Notes: generated by a model from the letters alone, not told the origin. 64,000 bases of DNA from Misgurnus anguillicaudatus (GCF_027580225.2 NC_073346.2:4024501-4088500); one strand, 5' to 3'. Positions 1 through 8,068 are shown, counted from the first letter of the stretch. Program-made: numbers and translations.

Positions 1-72
1 TGAGTCATTCCAAAAGTTACACCGGCACATTCGCTGAGGAGCGCAATCGACTCGCCTGGGCCAGCTGGGGTG

Positions 73-155
73 GTCAGGATGGCCGAGCGGTCTAAGGCGC
101 TGCGTTCAGGTCGCAGTCTCCTCTGGAGGCGTGGGTTCGAATCCTACTTCTGACA
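73..155 (+). tRNA. tRNA-Leu-CAG: tRNA-Leu (anticodon CAG)
   Basis: Decodes CUG. The gene is 83 nt with a 7-bp acceptor stem (GTCAGGA pairing with TTCTGAC, one G-T), A discriminator, A box TGGCCGAGCGG, anticodon CAG in the loop TTCAGGT, and a long type II variable arm (CTCC-TCT-GGAG). The B box is GGTTCGAATCC and no CCA is encoded, as in eukaryotic nuclear genes. It matches vertebrate tRNA-Leu(CAG) as recalled. This copy alone has CCTAC instead of CCCAC in the T-stem, giving a G-T pair, so it should still fold. Confidence 0.98.
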
Positions 156-211
156 TTCTGTTGCCTTTGTTGTAGCCACCCGTGCTGTGTATCGCGCTTT
201 CTTCCGAGGGA

Positions 212-230
212 GCGTCCTTTTCAAAGACGC
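212..230 (+). terminator. First TTTT downstream of tRNA-Leu, inside a small hairpin
   Basis: The first run of four Ts after Leu is at 218-221, about 62 nt past the gene end. It lies in the loop of a 5-bp stem (GCGTC at 212-216, GACGC at 226-230). The other three tRNA genes terminate within about 10 nt. Leu may therefore have a long 3' trailer, or use imperfect T-rich signals nearer the gene. The same arrangement follows every full Leu copy. Confidence 0.45.
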
Positions 231-281
231 CAGGAGACAGGCACGCGGGGGACGACCCGGTTTCCCATTTTGGTAGAGATG

Positions 282-878
282 AAGGTTCAAGGTTCAATTT
301 ATTGCAATATAGTGTCAAACACAATTGGAATTCTTTACAGCCAGTCACGCATGGATGTAATGTGGCAAACGAAACATTAAGACAGAACAAGATATGACAA
401 TACACAGTCATATGGAAGGTGAATGGAAGGTGCTAAGAGTAATAATGATACTTACACTAATACTGAATGATAAAAGTAGGAGTAATAGAAACAATAAAGT
501 GCAAACAGTGCATTCAGTCCTGAAAAGGAATTGAACTGTCATTAAGCAGCCAGGCGGCCGTGGGAAAGAAGCTCAGGCGATGCCGGGATTTTGCAGTTCT
601 CGGGAGCCGAAGCCTTCTACCTGAAGGGAGCAGCTGAAACATGGTACAGCCTGGATGAGATGGGTCAGACATAATTTTTCTTGCCCTTCTCACAGCCCTG
701 AGGTTGTGAAGGGATTCCAGAGAAGGTAGAGAGGTGTTGATCACTCTCTCTGCCGAGCGGATCACCCGCTGCAGCTTGGCCTTGTCCTTGTCTGCTGCAG
801 CAGGGAACCATGTAATTATTGATTGTGTAATAATGGATTTAATGATGGCAGAGTAAAACCGGATTAATATTTAATAAT
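282..878 (-). mobile_element. 5'-truncated LINE (L2/Rex1-like) 3' end
   Basis: Read on the minus strand, an open frame from about 868 down to the stop at 514 (about 118 codons) encodes the C-terminal end of a non-LTR retrotransposon ORF2: FYSAIIKSII, then LQRVIRSAERVI, LPSLESL, DPSHPG, FQLLPSGRR, SFFPTAAWLLN. Next comes an AT-rich 3' UTR, AATAAA-like sequence and a 3' tail with two copies of GAACCTT. The endonuclease and catalytic reverse transcriptase domains are missing, so it cannot move itself. ATGAAG occurs at 279-284 and 877-882, a possible 6-bp target-site duplication. The insertion sits between Leu and Arg and was amplified with the unit. The clade is inferred from remembered fish LINEs. 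One residue differs here from all other copies (GACAAG codons instead of GCCAAG near 790). Confidence 0.8.
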
Positions 879-903
879 GAAGTTTTGCAGCTGGCCTCCA
901 GAA

Positions 904-931
904 TCCAGCCTCCAGAATCCAGCTGTCTTCT
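904..931 (+). repeat. 14-bp tandem duplication unique to the first unit
   Basis: CCAGAATCCAGCCT is repeated just upstream of Arg. All other units have one copy. It accounts for the 2,592-bp length of this unit. Confidence 0.85.
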
Positions 932-961
932 CCAAGCATGACTTCCCAGGTTTCTGGCGTT

Positions 962-1034
962 GGGCCAGTGGCGCAATGGATAACGCGTCTGACTACGGAT
1001 CAGAAGATTCTAGGTTCGACTCCTGGCTGGCTCG
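962..1034 (+). tRNA. tRNA-Arg-ACG: tRNA-Arg (anticodon ACG)
   Basis: The 73-nt gene has acceptor GGGCCAG pairing with CTGGCTC, G discriminator, A box TGGCGCAATGG and anticodon ACG in loop CTACGGA. A34 would be deaminated to inosine to read CGU, CGC and CGA. T arm is CTAGG-TTCGACT-CCTGG, with the B box intact. It matches vertebrate tRNA-Arg(ACG) as recalled. No intron and no CCA are present. Confidence 0.98.
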
Positions 1035-1040
1035 ATCCTG

Positions 1041-1045
1041 TTTTT
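1041..1045 (+). terminator. Pol III T-run terminator of tRNA-Arg
   Basis: Five Ts begin 7 nt after the Arg gene. The same run follows every Arg copy at the same distance. Confidence 0.9.
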
Positions 1046-1121
1046 ACTCCTTCCTCCCACACGTTGGGTGTCTGCTGTCCTGCGTCAACATGCCTCAGTA
1101 GAGCAGAGGACGCACACCAGG

Positions 1122-1200
1122 CTCTGATTGCTCAGATGGCGGAGCGCAGGACTGCAGGCAGGCAATTTAGCCGTCCAACCTTAGGTCGATGGGCCGGAGG
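1122..1200 (+). pseudogene. Decayed tRNA-Tyr with intron relic
   Basis: The sequence follows intron-containing vertebrate tRNA-Tyr(GTA): GATTGCTCAG for GATAGCTCAG, GGAGCGCAGGACTG for the D-stem and anticodon stem, an insert of about 20 nt at the intron position, then CCTTAGGTCG, the Tyr variable-region sequence. The anticodon is GCA instead of GTA. Anticodon stem pairs are broken, and the T arm with the B box is missing (GATGG runs straight into GCCGGAGG). It should therefore be transcriptionally dead. The A box is nearly intact. This looks like a fifth tRNA gene of the ancestral unit, lost before amplification. The tRNA identity is inferred from remembered consensus. Confidence 0.75.
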
Positions 1201-1274
1201 CAGTGAAGCTTTGCCTCTTGGAGGTGCTGCGATCCTTGCCTTCAAAGCCAGCGTTGCGCATAACCCGGCCGGTG

Positions 1275-1297
1275 AAAAAGGCAAGCGCACGTCAAAA
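1275..1297 (-). terminator. Pol III terminators of tRNA-Glu
   Basis: On the minus strand, TTTT (1294-1297) lies 5 nt past the Glu 3' end, with a back-up TTTTT at 1275-1279. Conserved in all units. Confidence 0.9.
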
Positions 1298-1302
1298 GAG
1301 CG

Positions 1303-1374
1303 TTCCCTGACCGGGAATCGAACCCGGGCCGCGGCGGTGAGAGCGCCGAATCCTAGCCACTAGACCACCAGGGA
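1303..1374 (-). tRNA. tRNA-Glu-CTC: tRNA-Glu (anticodon CTC)
   Basis: The 72-nt gene reads GAG. It begins TCCCTGG and ends with CAGGGA plus A discriminator; A box TGGTCTAGTGG, anticodon loop CTCTCAC, B box GGTTCGATTCC. It matches vertebrate tRNA-Glu(CTC) as recalled, with one D-loop difference. I found no variation in this gene across the 26 copies, unlike the other three. Confidence 0.98.
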
Positions 1375-1466
1375 GGACACGCTGGCCTTCAGGCCGTGGA
1401 TGCCTGGCACACTGTGCGGAAGGAAAACGGGGCTAAAGTCTCAAACTAGTCGACAAAAGGGCACCC
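1375..1466. other. Glu-Met intergenic segment
   Basis: Met and Glu are in the same orientation, 92 bp apart. The segment holds the Met terminator and the Glu 5' flank. It includes the short palindrome GGCCTTCAGGCC at 1384-1395, altered to TTCAAGCC at 54609 and 62341. Confidence 0.7.
1455..1458 (-). terminator. Pol III terminator of tRNA-Met
   Basis: TTTT on the minus strand begins 9 nt past the Met 3' end. Present in all units. Confidence 0.9.
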
Positions 1467-1540
1467 TGCCCCGTGTGAGGCTCGAACTCACGACCTTCAG
1501 ATTATGAGACTGACGCGCTGCCTAACTGCGCCAACGAGGC
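1467..1540 (-). tRNA. tRNA-Met-CAT: tRNA-Met (anticodon CAT, elongator)
   Basis: The 74-nt gene has acceptor GCCTCGT pairing with ACGGGGC, A discriminator, anticodon loop CTCATAA and T arm GTGAG-TTCGAGC-CTCAC. The TTCG of the T loop and the acceptor sequence mark it as elongator. Vertebrate initiator tRNA starts AGCAGAG and has AUCG in the T loop. The usual T31-T39 mismatch is present. Confidence 0.97.
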
Positions 1541-1838
1541 ACGCCCAGACCGACGGCTCCTGGGTGGCCCCTTGCGTCTGGTTGCGTGGCATTTTGTGCG
1601 CCACCAGCGAGGAAACTCCTGCGAGGAGAGCACGACTGGGCTTCTTGCACTCTGGCTACCCACACTGAGGACCTTCTCGTTCTTAATATGTTACACGTAC
1701 AGAAACAACTTCAAGGAGACACAGAGGGGCTATGTCATGCCCAGGATTCCTATCGTCTTTTAAATGGTGTCGAGAATGGCACGCCTGCCGTTGCTGGACG
1801 ATCTTGGCGCACATGCTCTCAGGCTAGATAAAACCCAT

Positions 1839-1846
1839 TATAAATA
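1839..1846 (+). promoter_or_regulatory. TATA-like element in spacer
   Basis: TATAAATA lies in the AT-rich spacer, conserved in all units. No gene starts within the expected distance, so a promoter role is unsupported. Confidence 0.2.
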
Positions 1847-2024
1847 AACACTTACATTTGACACATTTGACACAGCTGACAGATTAATGGAATAACGTTA
1901 CATATCCACAATGCAAAGTCCCAGTTATTCAGTGATCACGTGTTTGGCTCGTCTTTAGCCTCATTATCTAGTAGAAAAACTTAAATTGTGCTAAAGTTGA
2001 AAGACTGTCCTATGTAAGTTGGTG

Positions 2025-2037
2025 ACGTGTTCCACGT
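2025..2037. repeat. Short perfect inverted repeat in spacer
   Basis: ACGTG-TTC-CACGT, 5-bp arms with a 3-bp centre. It resembles paired E-box/CRE-like half sites. Present in every unit that keeps this part of the spacer. Confidence 0.4.
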
Positions 2038-2330
2038 ATTAGAGTCTGTTAAAGTAAAAGCTCTGCGGCCATTGCCTGTGGCAGTAAACTGTACTTCGCA
2101 CTCACCTCTTGAAGAATCTCTTGTTTGCCTTGTGTGCTCGAGACACAACGCCACCGGTTCTTTTAAGGATGTCGCCGCCGTATGGTTAACTGTTGTCTAC
2201 ATTAGAAGGCAACTGCGAACCATAAAAAGGCCCTGAGACGTACAGAGATGGCGCTTTTTCGCTAAATTGCAATGCCGGCGTCCATCCGCATTTGATCAAG
2301 TATTTTCATTGCGCGTTCAAGTAGAACGAG

Positions 2331-2367
2331 CAGGGTCTGAGAATGGCGATTCCGTTTTGTGACCCTG
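2331..2367. repeat. Inverted repeat with 23-bp loop in spacer
   Basis: CAGGGTC at 2331-2337 pairs with GACCCTG at 2361-2367. The loop carries unit-specific variants (CGATTCCG here, CGATTCCT or CAATTCCT elsewhere), but the arms are constant. Confidence 0.45.
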
Positions 2368-2664
2368 TTCTAAAACAGTATGATCAAGGGGGAAAGGATC
2401 ATTGAATGCAAAACCACTTTGACAGCATCCGTTACAGGGCATATGGAGACGGGCTGCGTGTGCTTTTGGCAAATGAAAGGCTTCGGGCACATTGTTCCTC
2501 ATTTCGAAAAATCCACATTCGTCACTATTTCAAGGCGTTTGTGAAGAAATAAATAAGAATTAAAGATGAGCTGCATGAAGGCAATAAAATCGTGAGTCAT
2601 TCCAAAAGTTACACCGGCACATTCGCTGAGGAGCGCAATCGACTCGCTCGGGCCAGCTGGGGTG

Positions 2665-2747
2665 GTCAGGATGGCCGAGCGGTCTAAGGCGCTGCGTTCA
2701 GGTCGCAGTCTCCTCTGGAGGCGTGGGTTCGAATCCCACTTCTGACA
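2665..2747 (+). tRNA. tRNA-Leu-CAG: tRNA-Leu (CAG)
   Basis: Array consensus copy: T-stem GTGGG with CCCAC, fully paired. Eighteen other copies share this sequence. Confidence 0.98.
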
Positions 2748-2873
2748 TTCTGTTGCCTTTGTTGTAGCCACCCGTGCTGTGTATCGCGCTTTCTTCCGAG
2801 GGAGCGTCCTTTTCAAAGACGCCAGGAGACAGGCATGCGGGGGACGACCCGGTTTCCCATTTTGGTAGAGATG

Positions 2874-3470
2874 AAGGTTCAAGGTTCAATTTATTGCAAT
2901 ATAGTGTCAAACACAATTGGAATTCTTTACAGCCAGTCACGCATGGATGTAATGTGGCAAACGAAACATTAAGACAGAACAAGATATGACAATACACAGT
3001 CATATGGAAGGTGAATGGAAGGTGCTAAGAGTAATAATGATACTTACACTAATACTGAATGATAAAAGTAGGAGTAATAGAAACAATAAAGTGCAAACAG
3101 TGCATTCAGTCCTGAAAAGGAATTGAACTGTCATTAAGCAGCCAGGCGGCCGTGGGAAAGAAGCTCAGGCGATGCCGGGATTTTGCAGTTCTCGGGAGCC
3201 GAAGCCTTCTACCTGAAGGGAGCAGCTGAAACATGGTACAGCCTGGATGAGATGGGTCAGACATAATTTTTCTTGCCCTTCTCACAGCCCTGAGGTTGTG
3301 AAGGGATTCCAGAGAAGGTAGAGAGGTGTTGATCACTCTCTCTGCCGAGCGGATCACCCGCTGCAGCTTGGCCTTGTCCTTGGCTGCTGCAGCAGGGAAC
3401 CATGTAATTATTGATTGTGTAATAATGGATTTAATGATGGCAGAGTAAAACCGGATTAATATTTAATAAT
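2874..3470 (-). mobile_element. LINE 3' fragment, full array form
   Basis: Same truncation points as the first copy, with the majority codon in the open frame. The frame is open for about 118 codons. Confidence 0.8.
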
Positions 3471-3539
3471 GAAGTTTTGCAGCTGGCCTCCAGAATCCAG
3501 CTGTCTTCTCCAAGCATGACTTCCCAGGTTTCTGGCGTT

Positions 3540-3612
3540 GGGCCAGTGGCGCAATGGATAACGCGTCTGACTACGGATCAGAAGATTCTAGGTTCGACTC
3601 CTGGCTGGCTCG
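3540..3612 (+). tRNA. tRNA-Arg-ACG: tRNA-Arg (ACG)
   Basis: Consensus sequence, with T5 terminator after it. Confidence 0.98.
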
Positions 3613-3699
3613 ATCCTGTTTTTACTCCTTCCTCCCACACGTTGGGTGTCTGCTGTCCTGCGTCAACATGCCTCAGTAGAGCAGAGGACGCACACCAGG

Positions 3700-3778
3700 C
3701 TCTGATTGCTCAGATGGCGGAGCGCAGGACTGCAGGCAGGCAATTTAGCCGTCCAACCGTAGGTCGATGGGCCGGAGG
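3700..3778 (+). pseudogene. tRNA-Tyr relic
   Basis: One private change: CCGTAGGTCG in place of CCTTAGGTCG in the variable region. Confidence 0.72.
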
Positions 3779-3880
3779 CAGTGAAGCTTTGCCTCTTGGA
3801 GGTGCTGCGATCCTTGCCTTCGAAGCCAGCGTTACGCATAACCCGGCCGGTGAAAAAGGCAAGCGCACGTCAAAAGAGCG

Positions 3881-3952
3881 TTCCCTGACCGGGAATCGAA
3901 CCCGGGCCGCGGCGGTGAGAGCGCCGAATCCTAGCCACTAGACCACCAGGGA
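3881..3952 (-). tRNA. tRNA-Glu-CTC: tRNA-Glu (CTC)
   Basis: Consensus sequence with the two downstream T runs. Confidence 0.98.
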
Positions 3953-4044
3953 GGACACGCTGGCCTTCAGGCCGTGGATGCCTGGCACACTGTGCGGAAG
4001 GAAAACGGGGCTAAAGTCTCAAACTAGTCGACAAAAGGGCACCC

Positions 4045-4118
4045 TGCCCCGTGTGAGGCTCGAACTCACGACCTTCAGATTATGAGACTGACGCGCTGCC
4101 TAACTGCGCCAACGAGGC
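4045..4118 (-). tRNA. tRNA-Met-CAT: tRNA-Met (CAT)
   Basis: Consensus sequence. Confidence 0.97.
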
Positions 4119-5242
4119 ACGCCCAGACCGACGGCTCCTGGGTGGCCCCTTGCGTCTGGTTGCGTGGCATTTTGTGCGCCACCAGCGAGGAAACTCCTGC
4201 GAGGAGAGCACGACTGGGCTTCTTGCACTCTGGCTACCCACACTGAGGACCTTCTCGTTCTTAATATGTTACACGTACAGAAACAACTTCAAGGAGACAC
4301 AGAGGGGCTATGTCATGCCCAGGATTCCTATCGTCTTTTAAATGGTGTCGAGAATGGCACGCCTGCCGTTGCTGGACGATCTTGGCGCACATGCTCTCAG
4401 GCTAGATAAAACCCATTATAAATAAACACTTACATTTGACACATTTGACACAGCTGACAGATTAATGGAATAACGTTACATATCCACAATGCAAAGTCCC
4501 AGTTATTCAGTGATCACGTGTTTGGCTCGTCTTTAGCCTCATTATCTAGTAGAAAAACTTAAATTGTGCTAAAGTTGAAAGACTGTCCTATGTAAGTTGG
4601 TGACGTGTTCCACGTATTAGAGTCTGTTAAAGTAAAAGCTCTGCGGCCATTGCCTGTGGCAGTAAACTGTACTTCGCACTCACCTCTTGAAGAATCTCTT
4701 GTTTGCCTTGTGTGCTCGAGACACAATGCCACCGGTTCTTTTAAGGATGTCGCCGCCGTATGGTTAACTGTTGTCTACATTAGAAGGCAACTGCGAACCA
4801 TAAAAAGGCCCTGAGACGTACAGAGATGGCGCTTTTTCGCTAAATTGCAATGCCGGCGTCCATCCGCATTTGATCAAGTATTTTCATTGCGTGTTCAAGT
4901 AGAACGAGCAGGGTCTGAGAATGGCGATTCCTTTTTGTGACCCTGTTCTAAAACAGTATGATCAGGCGGGAAAGGATCATTGAATGCAAAACCACTTTGA
5001 CAGCATCCGTTACAGGGCATATGGAGACGGGCTGCGTGTGCTTTTGGCAAATGAAAGGCTTCGGGCACATTGTTCCTCATTTCGAAAAATCCACATTCGT
5101 CACTATTTCAAGGCGTTTGTGAAGAAATAAATAAGAATTAAAGATGAGCTGCATGAAGGCAATAAAATCGTGAGTCATTCCAAAAGTTACACCGGCACAT
5201 TCGCTGAGGAGCGCAATCGACTCGCTCGGGCCAGCTGGGGTG

Positions 5243-5304
5243 GTCAGGATGGCCGAGCGGTCTAAGGCGCTGCGTTCAGGTCGCAATCTCCTCTGGAGGC
5301 GTGG
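5243..5304 (+). pseudogene. tRNA-Leu fragment, 3' third deleted
   Basis: The first 62 nt of Leu (acceptor 5' strand, D arm, anticodon arm, most of the variable arm) are present. GCGTGG then joins LINE sequence AGGTTGTG. The T arm, B box and acceptor 3' strand are gone, so neither TFIIIC binding nor folding is possible. A CGCAGTC to CGCAATC change is shared with the next fragment. Confidence 0.95.
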
Positions 5305-5482
5305 AGGTTGTGAAGGGATTCCAGAGAAGGTAGAGAGGTGTTGATCACTCTCTCTGCCGAGCGGATCACCCGCTGCAGCTTGGCCTTGTCCTTGGCTGCT
5401 GCAGCAGGGAACCATGTAATTATTGATTGTGTAATAATGGATTTAATGATGGCAGAGTAAAACCGGATTAATATTTAATAAT
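5305..5482 (-). mobile_element. LINE fragment shortened by 566-bp deletion
   Basis: Only the upstream part of the C-terminal coding frame remains, up to a junction with the truncated Leu. The 3' UTR and tail are deleted. One base (G) of microhomology is visible at the junction. Confidence 0.8.
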
Positions 5483-5551
5483 GAAGTTTTGCAGCTGGCC
5501 TCCAGAATCCAGCTGTCTTCTCCAAGCATGACTTCCCTGGTTTCTGGCGTT

Positions 5552-5624
5552 GGGCCAGTGGCGCAATGGATAAGGCGTCTGACTACGGATCAGAAGATTC
5601 TAGGTTCGACTCCTGGCTGGCTCG
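5552..5624 (+). tRNA. tRNA-Arg-ACG: tRNA-Arg (ACG), D-stem variant
   Basis: TAACGCG is TAAGGCG here: C23G, which breaks the G12-C23 pair of the D stem. Function may be reduced. Confidence 0.9.
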
Positions 5625-5711
5625 ATCCTGTTTTTACTCCTTCCTCCCACACGTTGGGTGTCTGCTGTCCTGCGTCAACATGCCTCAGTAGAGCAGAGGA
5701 CGCACACCAGG

Positions 5712-5790
5712 CTCTGATTGCTCAGATGGCGGAGCGCAGGACTGCAGGCAGGCAATTTAGCCGTCCAACCTTAGGTCGATGGGCCGGAGG
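5712..5790 (+). pseudogene. tRNA-Tyr relic
   Basis: Consensus form of the relic. Confidence 0.72.
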
Positions 5791-5892
5791 CAGTGAAGCT
5801 TTGCCTCTTGGAGGTGCTGCGATCCTTGCCTTCGAAGCCAGCGTTGCGCATAACCCGGCCGGTGAAAAAGGCAAGCGCACGTCAAAAGAGCG

Positions 5893-5964
5893 TTCCCTGA
5901 CCGGGAATCGAACCCGGGCCGCGGCGGTGAGAGCGCCGAATCCTAGCCACTAGACCACCAGGGA
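5893..5964 (-). tRNA. tRNA-Glu-CTC: tRNA-Glu (CTC)
   Basis: Consensus sequence. Confidence 0.98.
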
Positions 5965-6056
5965 GGACACGCTGGCCTTCAGGCCGTGGATGCCTGGCAC
6001 ACTGTGCGGAAGGAAAACGGGGCTAAAGTCTCAAACTAGTCGACAAAAGGGCACCC

Positions 6057-6130
6057 TGCCCCGTGTGAGGCTCGAACTCACGACCTTCAGATTATGAGAC
6101 TGACGCGCTGCCTAACTGCGCCAACGAGGC
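6057..6130 (-). tRNA. tRNA-Met-CAT: tRNA-Met (CAT)
   Basis: Consensus sequence. Confidence 0.97.
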
Positions 6131-7254
6131 ACGCCCAGACCGACGGCTCCTGGGTGGCCCCTTGCGTCTGGTTGCGTGGCATTTTGTGCGCCACCAGCGA
6201 GGAAACTCCTGCGAGGAGAGCACGACTGGGCTTCTTGCACTCTGGCTACCCACACTGAGGACCTTCTCGTTCTTAATATGTTACACGTACAGAAACAACT
6301 TCAAGGAGACACAGAGGGGCTATGTCATGCCCAGGATTCCTATCGTCTTTTAAATGGTGTCGAGAATGGCACGCCTGCCGTTGCTGGACGATCTTGGCGC
6401 ACATGCTCTCAGGCTAGATAAAACCCATTATAAATAAACACTTACATTTGACACATTTGACACAGCTGACAGATTAAAGGAATAACGTTACATATCCACA
6501 ATGCAAAGTCCCAGTTATTCAGTGATCACGTGTTTGGCTCGTCTTTAGCCTCATTATCTAGTAGAAAAACTTAAATTGTGCTAAAGTTGAAAGACTGTCC
6601 TATGTAAGTTGGTGACGTGTTCCACGTATTAGAGTCTGTTAAAGTAAAAGCTCTGCGGCCATTGCCTGTGGGAGTAAACTGTACTTCGCACTCACCTCTT
6701 GAAGAATCTCTTGTTTGCCTTGTGTGCTCGAGACACAATGCCACCGGTTCTTTTAAGGATGTCGCCGCCGTATGGTTAACTGTTGTCTACATTAGAAGGC
6801 AACTGCGAACCATAAAAAGGCCCTGAGACGTACAGAGATGGCGCTTTTTCGCTAAATTGCAATGCCGGCGTCCATCCGCATTTGATCAAGTATTTTCATT
6901 GCGTGTTCAAGTAGAACGAGCAGGGTCTGAGAATGGCGATTCCTTTTTGTGACCCTGTTCTAAAACAGTATGATCAGGCGGGAAAGGATCATTGAATGCA
7001 AAACCACTTTGACAGCATCCGTTACAGGGCATATGGAGACGGGCTGCGTGTGCTTTTGGCAAATGAAAGGCTTCGGGCACATTGTTCCTCATTTCGAAAA
7101 ATCCACATTCGTCACTATTTCAAGGCGTTTGTGAAGAAATAAATAAGAATTAAAGATGAGCTGCATGAAGGCAATAAAATCGTGAGTCATTCCAAAAGTT
7201 ACACCGGCACATTCGCTGAGGAGCGCAATCGACTCGCTCGGGCCAGCTGGGGTG

Positions 7255-7316
7255 GTCAGGATGGCCGAGCGGTCTAAGGCGCTGCGTTCAGGTCGCAATC
7301 TCCTCTGGAGGCGTGG
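7255..7316 (+). pseudogene. tRNA-Leu fragment, second copy of the deletion
   Basis: Same 62-nt remnant, junction and private G-to-A change as 5243-5304, so this unit is a tandem duplicate of the preceding one. Confidence 0.95.
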
Positions 7317-7494
7317 AGGTTGTGAAGGGATTCCAGAGAAGGTAGAGAGGTGTTGATCACTCTCTCTGCCGAGCGGATCACCCGCTGCAGCTTGGCCTTG
7401 TCCTTGGCTGCTGCAGCAGGGAACCATGTAATTATTGATTGTGTAATAATGGATTTAATGATGGCAGAGTAAAACCGGATTAATATTTAATAAT
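7317..7494 (-). mobile_element. LINE fragment shortened by 566-bp deletion
   Basis: Duplicate of 5305-5482. Confidence 0.8.
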
Positions 7495-7563
7495 GAAGTT
7501 TTGCAGCTGGCCTCCAGAATCCAGCTGTCTTCTCCAAGCATGACTTCCCTGGTTTCTGGCGTT

Positions 7564-7636
7564 GGGCCAGTGGCGCAATGGATAACGCGTCTGACTACGG
7601 ATCAGAAGATTCTAGGTTCGACTCCTGGCTGGCTCG
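7564..7636 (+). tRNA. tRNA-Arg-ACG: tRNA-Arg (ACG)
   Basis: Consensus sequence. Confidence 0.98.
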
Positions 7637-7723
7637 ATCCTGTTTTTACTCCTTCCTCCCACACGTTGGGTGTCTGCTGTCCTGCGTCAACATGCCTCAG
7701 TAGAGCAGAGGACGCACACCAGG

Positions 7724-7802
7724 CTCTGATTGCTCAGATGGCGGAGCGCAGGACTGCAGGCAGGCAATTTAGCCGTCCAACCTTAGGTCGATGGGCCGGA
7801 GG
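7724..7802 (+). pseudogene. tRNA-Tyr relic
   Basis: Consensus form of the relic. Confidence 0.72.
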
Positions 7803-7904
7803 CAGTGAAGCTTTGCCTCTTGGAGGTGCTGCGATCCTTGCCTTCGAAGCCAGCGTTGCGCATAACCCGGCCGGTGAAAAAGGCAAGCGCACGTCAAAAG
7901 AGCG

Positions 7905-7976
7905 TTCCCTGACCGGGAATCGAACCCGGGCCGCGGCGGTGAGAGCGCCGAATCCTAGCCACTAGACCACCAGGGA
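7905..7976 (-). tRNA. tRNA-Glu-CTC: tRNA-Glu (CTC)
   Basis: Consensus sequence. Confidence 0.98.
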
Positions 7977-8068
7977 GGACACGCTGGCCTTCAGGCCGTG
8001 GATGCCTGGCACACTGTGCGGAAGGAAAACGGGGCTAAAGTCTCAAACTAGTCGACAAAAGGGCACCC

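Larger units (their letters stand above)
1541..2664. other. Gene-free spacer between Met and Leu (representative copy)
   Basis: About 1,124 bp follow Met in each unit before the next Leu. Full-length equivalents start at 4119, 6131, 9541, 12119, 14697, 17275, 19853, 22431, 25009, 27587, 30165, 32743, 35321, 39297, 41875, 44453, 47031, 49609, 52186, 54762, 57340, 59917 and 62494; those at 8143 and 37899 are cut short by deletion junctions. Positions 1-72 are the tail of one more. The first 250 bp are GC-rich with short inverted repeats; the rest is AT-rich, with a TATAAATA at 1839-1846. I see no tRNA, snRNA or 5S-like gene, and no ORF with a recognisable domain. Open frames of 61-92 codons recur only because the DNA is nearly identical between units. 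Confidence 0.85.

Noticed and set aside
514..868. LINE C-terminal frame as a functional gene
   Set aside because: Lacks endonuclease, reverse transcriptase core and start region. It is open because it was recently amplified, not because it is complete.
1122..1200. Functional tRNA-Cys (the relic now shows GCA at the anticodon)
   Set aside because: No B box, no acceptor pairing and broken anticodon stem. The surrounding sequence matches Tyr.
938..1363. Recurring 141-154-codon ORF with the motif VAQWITRLTTDQKI
   Set aside because: The motif is a translation of tRNA-Arg, and the rest runs through the Tyr relic and antisense Glu. Such 'proteins' are known database artefacts of tRNA loci. It recurs only because the DNA does.
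1467..1540. Initiator tRNA-Met
   Set aside because: Acceptor GCCTCGT, A discriminator and TTCG T-loop fit elongator Met. Initiator hallmarks are absent.
2027..2236. Spacer ORFs of 61-92 codons on either strand (for example MFHVLES..., MRLVAWHF...)
   Set aside because: No recognisable domain or signal. They persist because whole units are nearly identical; two overlap in different frames at 1572-1831.
2499..2882. Recurring minus-strand ORFs of 101-149 codons (motifs WDSNPRL and VGFEPTPP)
   Set aside because: Both motifs are translations of antisense tRNA-Leu. No domain, no independent conservation, and the frame shifts with 1-bp indels in spacers (for example near 58250 and 63400).
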